Assembly (NCBI GenBank): GCA_937897365.1
Contig: CALCOP010000144.1
Span: 1-32,575 of the forward strand
Source: an uncultured euryarchaeote
Lineage (GTDB): Archaea; Thermoplasmatota; Poseidoniia; Poseidoniales; Poseidoniaceae
Direction of reading: 5' to 3'
Length of the DNA: 32,575 nucleotides
Of this stretch, positions 28,101 through 32,575 are shown in pieces (the stretch's first letter is position 1; every line of letters starts with the position of its first letter). The position numbers and the translations under genes were made by a program. The notes below the pieces were generated by a model that was not told where the DNA came from, did not search any database, and saw only the letters and a program-made list of their open reading frames with translations.

Positions 28101-31100
28101 GCTTCAATGATTGGTTCTCAAGGAGAAGTAGTTTCCAGTGATTTCCCAGCAATGCTTCTTCCGAGTGGTGAAATTATTACGGCCCTGATTTCAGATGACG
28201 GCACAAATCATAACCTCAGCGTTTGGATATACGATGGTACCAGTGTGGAATCAAGTACGGTTACTGGCCTTACTGACCTTTCTTCAAGCATTAAAATCGC
28301 TATGACGGATGATGATACTATTTTGCTTGCAACGCTGACATCAACCGGTGTATTGAATCTCTATGAACGCCAACTCAACCAATCTACTTGGGCTGAGAAC
28401 TCTGTGTGGAATGCGACCACTCTCACCCAACCAAACGGTGGAATCAATACCTTCAATCTCGATCTTACCGGTGGTTCTCATCCTGCCATGGCTGTTCGAG
28501 CTGATTCGACCAGCGATGTGCTTTATGTTCGTAACAGTTCGCTTGATTGGCATTCGTTTGGAACTCAACCTGCTTCGACCATTGATGGTGCATGGGACCT
28601 TTCTTCTGAAGACGGAACATACATCTTGATGACCAGTGTTGGCACAAACAACCTTCTAACTTGGAACAGTCTCAATACGCTCACAAGTTCCCCAACTCAA
28701 AGTTCTCCTGAGTATTTCTGGAGCACTCTTTCATTTGGAGATGTTACGGCTACTGGCTCAGTTGGTCTTTACACAGACTCAAACGAAACGCTCCATCTCG
28801 CTATACAGGACAGCGTTCTTTGGGACGTCGAAGTGTTGCGATTGTATCCTGATGCAGATAGAGACCTTGTTTTCGATCTTGTAGACGATTTGCCTCTGCT
28901 TGGAAATCAGTGGGCTGACAGCGATGGTGACGGCTATGGAGATAATGCCTTAGGGCCTTTGTACGACGCTTGTGAGACGACCAATGCAAATTCGTCATAC
29001 TACACATACGGATGTCTTGATTATGATAACGATGGATATGCGGATATTGATGATGCTTGTAATGACGACCCTGGAGAGTCTTGGATTGACCGTAAGGGAT
29101 GCGATGACTACGACCAGGACGGCTGGTCAAATAACAAATTCAATTACCTTGACGGTGATGTTTTCATCTTTAACTGGAAACTCGCCTTAGACAGTGACGG
29201 CGATGGATACGGGGATAATTCTGGTCGAGATTGCTGTATCACTGAATACGATTCAACTCAGCCGGATGGTGACTTGTTCCCGTTCAATCCATCGCAATAC
29301 AAAGATCAAGATGGCGATGGTTGGGGTGATAATTCTTCAGATCTGGTTCAAGGTGATAATTGTAAGTTTGATTGGGGTGCTTCTTGGCGAGACCGTAACG
29401 GTTGTCTTGATTCAGATTTAGATGGTTCTTCCGACCCTGGAAATTATGCAGGGATTCCATGGACGATTGAAGACGGAGCCGATGCTTGGCCGTTTGATAG
29501 TACACAGTGGGCTGATTCAGATGGCGACGGGTATGGCGATAACAGTTCACAAGGTGCGACCAATCCCGATAGTTATCCTGACAATATTGCTGCTGCTGAA
29601 GATAACGATTCAGATGGATATCCTGACCGATGGACGCAGTATTACAATCTTTCAGATAACATCACAAGTAACGATGGCGATGGTTTGATTCTTGATGCTT
29701 GCCCAGGTGTATTTGGCAATTCGACCAATCCTTATCCAGGATGTCCCGACACAGACGGCGATGGATGGATGAACTCTGAAGACGCATTCCCACTCGAAGC
29801 AACTCAATGGCTCGATTTCGATGAAGATGGATTTGGTGATAACCCAGCGGGATATCAAGCCGATGAATGTCCAACCGTTGCAGGTGTTCTCGAAGGAACT
29901 AGCCCTACCGAAGGTGGTACTGGAATTGGTTGCCGATTTATTGACGATTCAGACGATGATGGAGATTTTGTATCAAATGCCGAAGATACGTGTCCCAACA
30001 CTGATGCGGGTTTATCGGTAAACCAATTTGGTTGTGCTGACAACCAACTTGATGATGACAGCGATTTGGTTTACAATGACCTCGACCTTTGTCCACAAAC
30101 TCCGATGGGAGTTGTTGTTGATGCAAGTGGGTGCAGTGATGAACAACTTCTCACCGATGATGATTTTGATGGAGTGAGCGGTCCTTCAGACCTTTGCCCT
30201 GACACACTTTATGACCAGCGAAACGAAGTCGATGAGAATGGCTGTTCAGAATCACAGCGCGATACTGATGGTGATGGTGTAAAAGATGACGTGGATGTTT
30301 GCCCCGATACCCCTCAGGGTTATCCTGTTCTGGTCAACGGCTGCACTGATGATTCTGCCTTTGAACAAGATTTTGATGGAGACGGATATTCAGGTGAATA
30401 CACCTACACGCTCAATCAGACCAGTGGTTTGCGTGAAAACCAATCCGGTGATGCCTTCCCTACGAACAGTTCACAGTGGTTTGACCGAGATGGAGATGGC
30501 TATGGTGACAATTCAAACGGAACATTCTTTGATTTCTGTCCGAACGAATTTGGAACATCTTCTCTCGAGAATATCCTCGGATGTTTGGATGATGGTGACG
30601 GATATGCTGATTTTACAGAGCCTCCATATCTTGCAGGTGATGCAACGCAATGGTTTGATGATGACTACGATGGTTTTGGAGACAATCCAAACGGAACATC
30701 TCCAGACTTGTGTTTGGATACACCACCAAGTTTGGCATCTCAAGTTGATGAAAATGGTTGTATTCTTTCCCAACTGGATTCAGATGATGACGGAGTGATG
30801 GATAATCTCGACCAGTGCCCGAGTGAACCAAAAGGAGAAGATGGTTATGCTGACGGCTGCCCACTAAGAAATTCAAATTCCGATGACGGAGCATCTTCCG
30901 GATTGGGGACCTCGACAATTGTGATTTCAGTGATTGCAGGAATTATCGTTTTCCTTGCGATTGCAGTCATTTTGATACGACGACAAAACGATGATTTTGA
31001 TTATGATGACGATGATGAAGATGAAGATTGGGATGATGATGAAGATGAACCTCTTCCATTTAGAAGCAGTAGCAGTGCGCAAGCATCTCCACCATCCAGA

Positions 31101-31496
31101 GGACCTACAAGTGGTCCGAAGGGCGGACCTGGTCCTTCTCGAGGTGCTCCGAAAGGACCACAAGGGCGAGGGCCAAGTTCCTCACCGGCGCAAACGAAAC
31201 CACCTCGCAGTAAGGAATCTCCATCAAAACGTGCATCTACAAGACCTTCATTCGCTTTTGATCAACCATCGAAAGAGGAAGACGATGGAACAGCAAAGGT
31301 TCGAAAAGCGACGCTAAATATCGATTTATCAATCTTTGAAGATTGGCAGATAGAAGACCGCGAATCAGCTGCAGATTGGGTTCGAAGTTCCCTCGACGAT
31401 GGAGATGATGAGCGTTCTATTATGATGCAGTTGCAAGAAACAGGATGGACTGCGCCGCAATCTCGTGCTATATTCAATATGGGTCGGAGCCGTTAG
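25107..31496 (+). CDS. Giant surface protein: seven FG-GAP repeats, flanking beta-propeller-like repeats, TSP3 repeats, TM, disordered charged linker and C-terminal UBA-like helical motif
   Basis: Signal FPTISLLLTLLFVAHLFSP (possible start 25155). FG-GAP units (VMADINGDGFDDFIF, VADYNGDGLHDIALGSP, SGDLNGDGFDDLLVSN, etc.). TSP3 units (TQWADSDGDGYGDN). TM STIVISVIAGIIVFLAIAVILIRR. Tail ADWVRSSLDDGDDERSIMMQLQETGWTAPQSRAIF. Confidence 0.9.
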   Translation: MQTSRSVFNEGNRQGGMAASGSRPFPTISLLLTLLFVAHLFSPFMQNPSDSESELNEILIHSSSEYVPLSDAYSHDFAGTSLAFDGLDDATVREESALDIWMSEMLAVLPNETMGVPDIQLRHDEGFDVCWTTLEGNVYVGSLEGGNSSYSSVQSSWSMHLVDSVTPSSQSMPLVDCALAVNEDGRQYVLYADGHNIKSAHIAYPNSVFSELSWQKITIRYDVQPTDIQMVLLPNQLEYAVFRDVNGSLWQLNYSGNIWYDNLLDVGPIGHSIELAMDDNGVAHILYTAGEEVRLIRYDGSSYDRRVLVRDSNLGVHLGMGLDSNAVEQIATTSVTDDGTGNMNTNIQLLRSLSGQDEGRIDPVPTHSDVNRDSAQQTSSLDLEEGVSVMADINGDGFDDFIFTEPEYSNGNQETGRVSVSFGSVNGLSDLGLLSSCNGSQAGQRYGSGLAVADYNGDGLHDIALGSPGWNSTLSEGSGDNGRIEILLGNSTTGFSCSNPWWNVTGNPGEALGWKIEAIDGMNGDGFADLAAVAANHSVVVATIPNEIVHKGKIAIYKGTASSMEHVRNITQTQESTLLGRSLSGSGDLNGDGFDDLLVSNAASFDSFSGFPSIEIFFGTSFGFNGTADQKILSTVQGKMFGHTIDFIGDINSDGFDDMMFSEVYNGTGGYQAGKVWMYHGSASGIHSAVPNWTKLGDSSNALLGRMFMGAGDVNEDGYDDILLMEQGATRNGKVDLILGSASGLSTESELLATGASQQYRGLAMATLGDVDGDGLNEICLSSRQTVSSSSFRVVYDFYSERDWESTTFTFDTDELEFLDVSTSSRGEASMLLSFQNWESLHFVEHVDDGTATGIWADNVLSNALLNSTNFAFAGTSSGRPIVLSTDGGHALKMQTTTSYTAVEQSILTSGTMGALLGSALDSDGHQHLAHATSAVGGYQIFASIEDDSGWSTSQVATNLDLADPLVVLTDQSDDTHILYRDSTDNQLIVSHYDGSWTASMIGSQGEVVSSDFPAMLLPSGEIITALISDDGTNHNLSVWIYDGTSVESSTVTGLTDLSSSIKIAMTDDDTILLATLTSTGVLNLYERQLNQSTWAENSVWNATTLTQPNGGINTFNLDLTGGSHPAMAVRADSTSDVLYVRNSSLDWHSFGTQPASTIDGAWDLSSEDGTYILMTSVGTNNLLTWNSLNTLTSSPTQSSPEYFWSTLSFGDVTATGSVGLYTDSNETLHLAIQDSVLWDVEVLRLYPDADRDLVFDLVDDLPLLGNQWADSDGDGYGDNALGPLYDACETTNANSSYYTYGCLDYDNDGYADIDDACNDDPGESWIDRKGCDDYDQDGWSNNKFNYLDGDVFIFNWKLALDSDGDGYGDNSGRDCCITEYDSTQPDGDLFPFNPSQYKDQDGDGWGDNSSDLVQGDNCKFDWGASWRDRNGCLDSDLDGSSDPGNYAGIPWTIEDGADAWPFDSTQWADSDGDGYGDNSSQGATNPDSYPDNIAAAEDNDSDGYPDRWTQYYNLSDNITSNDGDGLILDACPGVFGNSTNPYPGCPDTDGDGWMNSEDAFPLEATQWLDFDEDGFGDNPAGYQADECPTVAGVLEGTSPTEGGTGIGCRFIDDSDDDGDFVSNAEDTCPNTDAGLSVNQFGCADNQLDDDSDLVYNDLDLCPQTPMGVVVDASGCSDEQLLTDDDFDGVSGPSDLCPDTLYDQRNEVDENGCSESQRDTDGDGVKDDVDVCPDTPQGYPVLVNGCTDDSAFEQDFDGDGYSGEYTYTLNQTSGLRENQSGDAFPTNSSQWFDRDGDGYGDNSNGTFFDFCPNEFGTSSLENILGCLDDGDGYADFTEPPYLAGDATQWFDDDYDGFGDNPNGTSPDLCLDTPPSLASQVDENGCILSQLDSDDDGVMDNLDQCPSEPKGEDGYADGCPLRNSNSDDGASSGLGTSTIVISVIAGIIVFLAIAVILIRRQNDDFDYDDDDEDEDWDDDEDEPLPFRSSSSAQASPPSRGPTSGPKGGPGPSRGAPKGPQGRGPSSSPAQTKPPRSKESPSKRASTRPSFAFDQPSKEEDDGTAKVRKATLNIDLSIFEDWQIEDRESAADWVRSSLDDGDDERSIMMQLQETGWTAPQSRAIFNMGRSR

Positions 31497-31585
31497 ACAA
31501 ACAATGCGTTAGATAGTACGGAGCGATTAGTTACATCATACTCAATAACGGGATTCAATTGGACATCTAAAAGGGGGGAGAAACT

Positions 31586-32575
<990 letters not shown>

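Overview
This window looks like a chromosomal segment of a marine archaeon. I infer a Marine Group II / Poseidoniales-like euryarchaeon from protein style only; no phylogeny was run. It carries about 20 protein-coding genes and no recognisable rRNA, tRNA, CRISPR or transposase. The left part holds a 5'-truncated GDP-mannose 4,6-dehydratase, a GST-like protein, a small secreted protein with a PGF-CTERM-like tail, a multi-TM protein with a TerB-like tail, a DEDDh exonuclease, a zinc-ribbon membrane protein, a SnoaL/NTF2-like protein, a large TPR protein with a Cys-rich C-terminus, and a wHTH-STAND regulator. The right part is dominated by very large predicted surface proteins: a beta-helix/PKD-like protein (1643 aa), an Asp-box secreted protein, and two thrombospondin-type-3 (TSP3) proteins (876-aa and 2129-aa ORFs). 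PPK2, two glycosyltransferases, a DUF4105-like protein and a thiamine-pyrophosphokinase-like enzyme lie among them. A final gene missing from the ORF track (31586 to the window end) has a strong Shine-Dalgarno and a (Pro-Glu)n tail. The observations I rate highest are: (1) two intergenic 8-3-8 hairpins, TGACACCC-TAC-GGGTGTCA and TGACCCCC-TAC-GGGGGTCA, which differ by one compensatory pair and each lie just upstream of a TSP3 surface-protein gene; (2) a tightly coupled three-gene unit of TSP3 protein with a proline-rich cytoplasmic tail, membrane protein with a WW/DUF2510-like Trp-rich tail, and DUF4105-like protein; (3) seven FG-GAP (integrin-alpha-like) repeats nested inside the 2129-aa TSP3 protein, which ends in a short UBA-like helical cytoplasmic motif.
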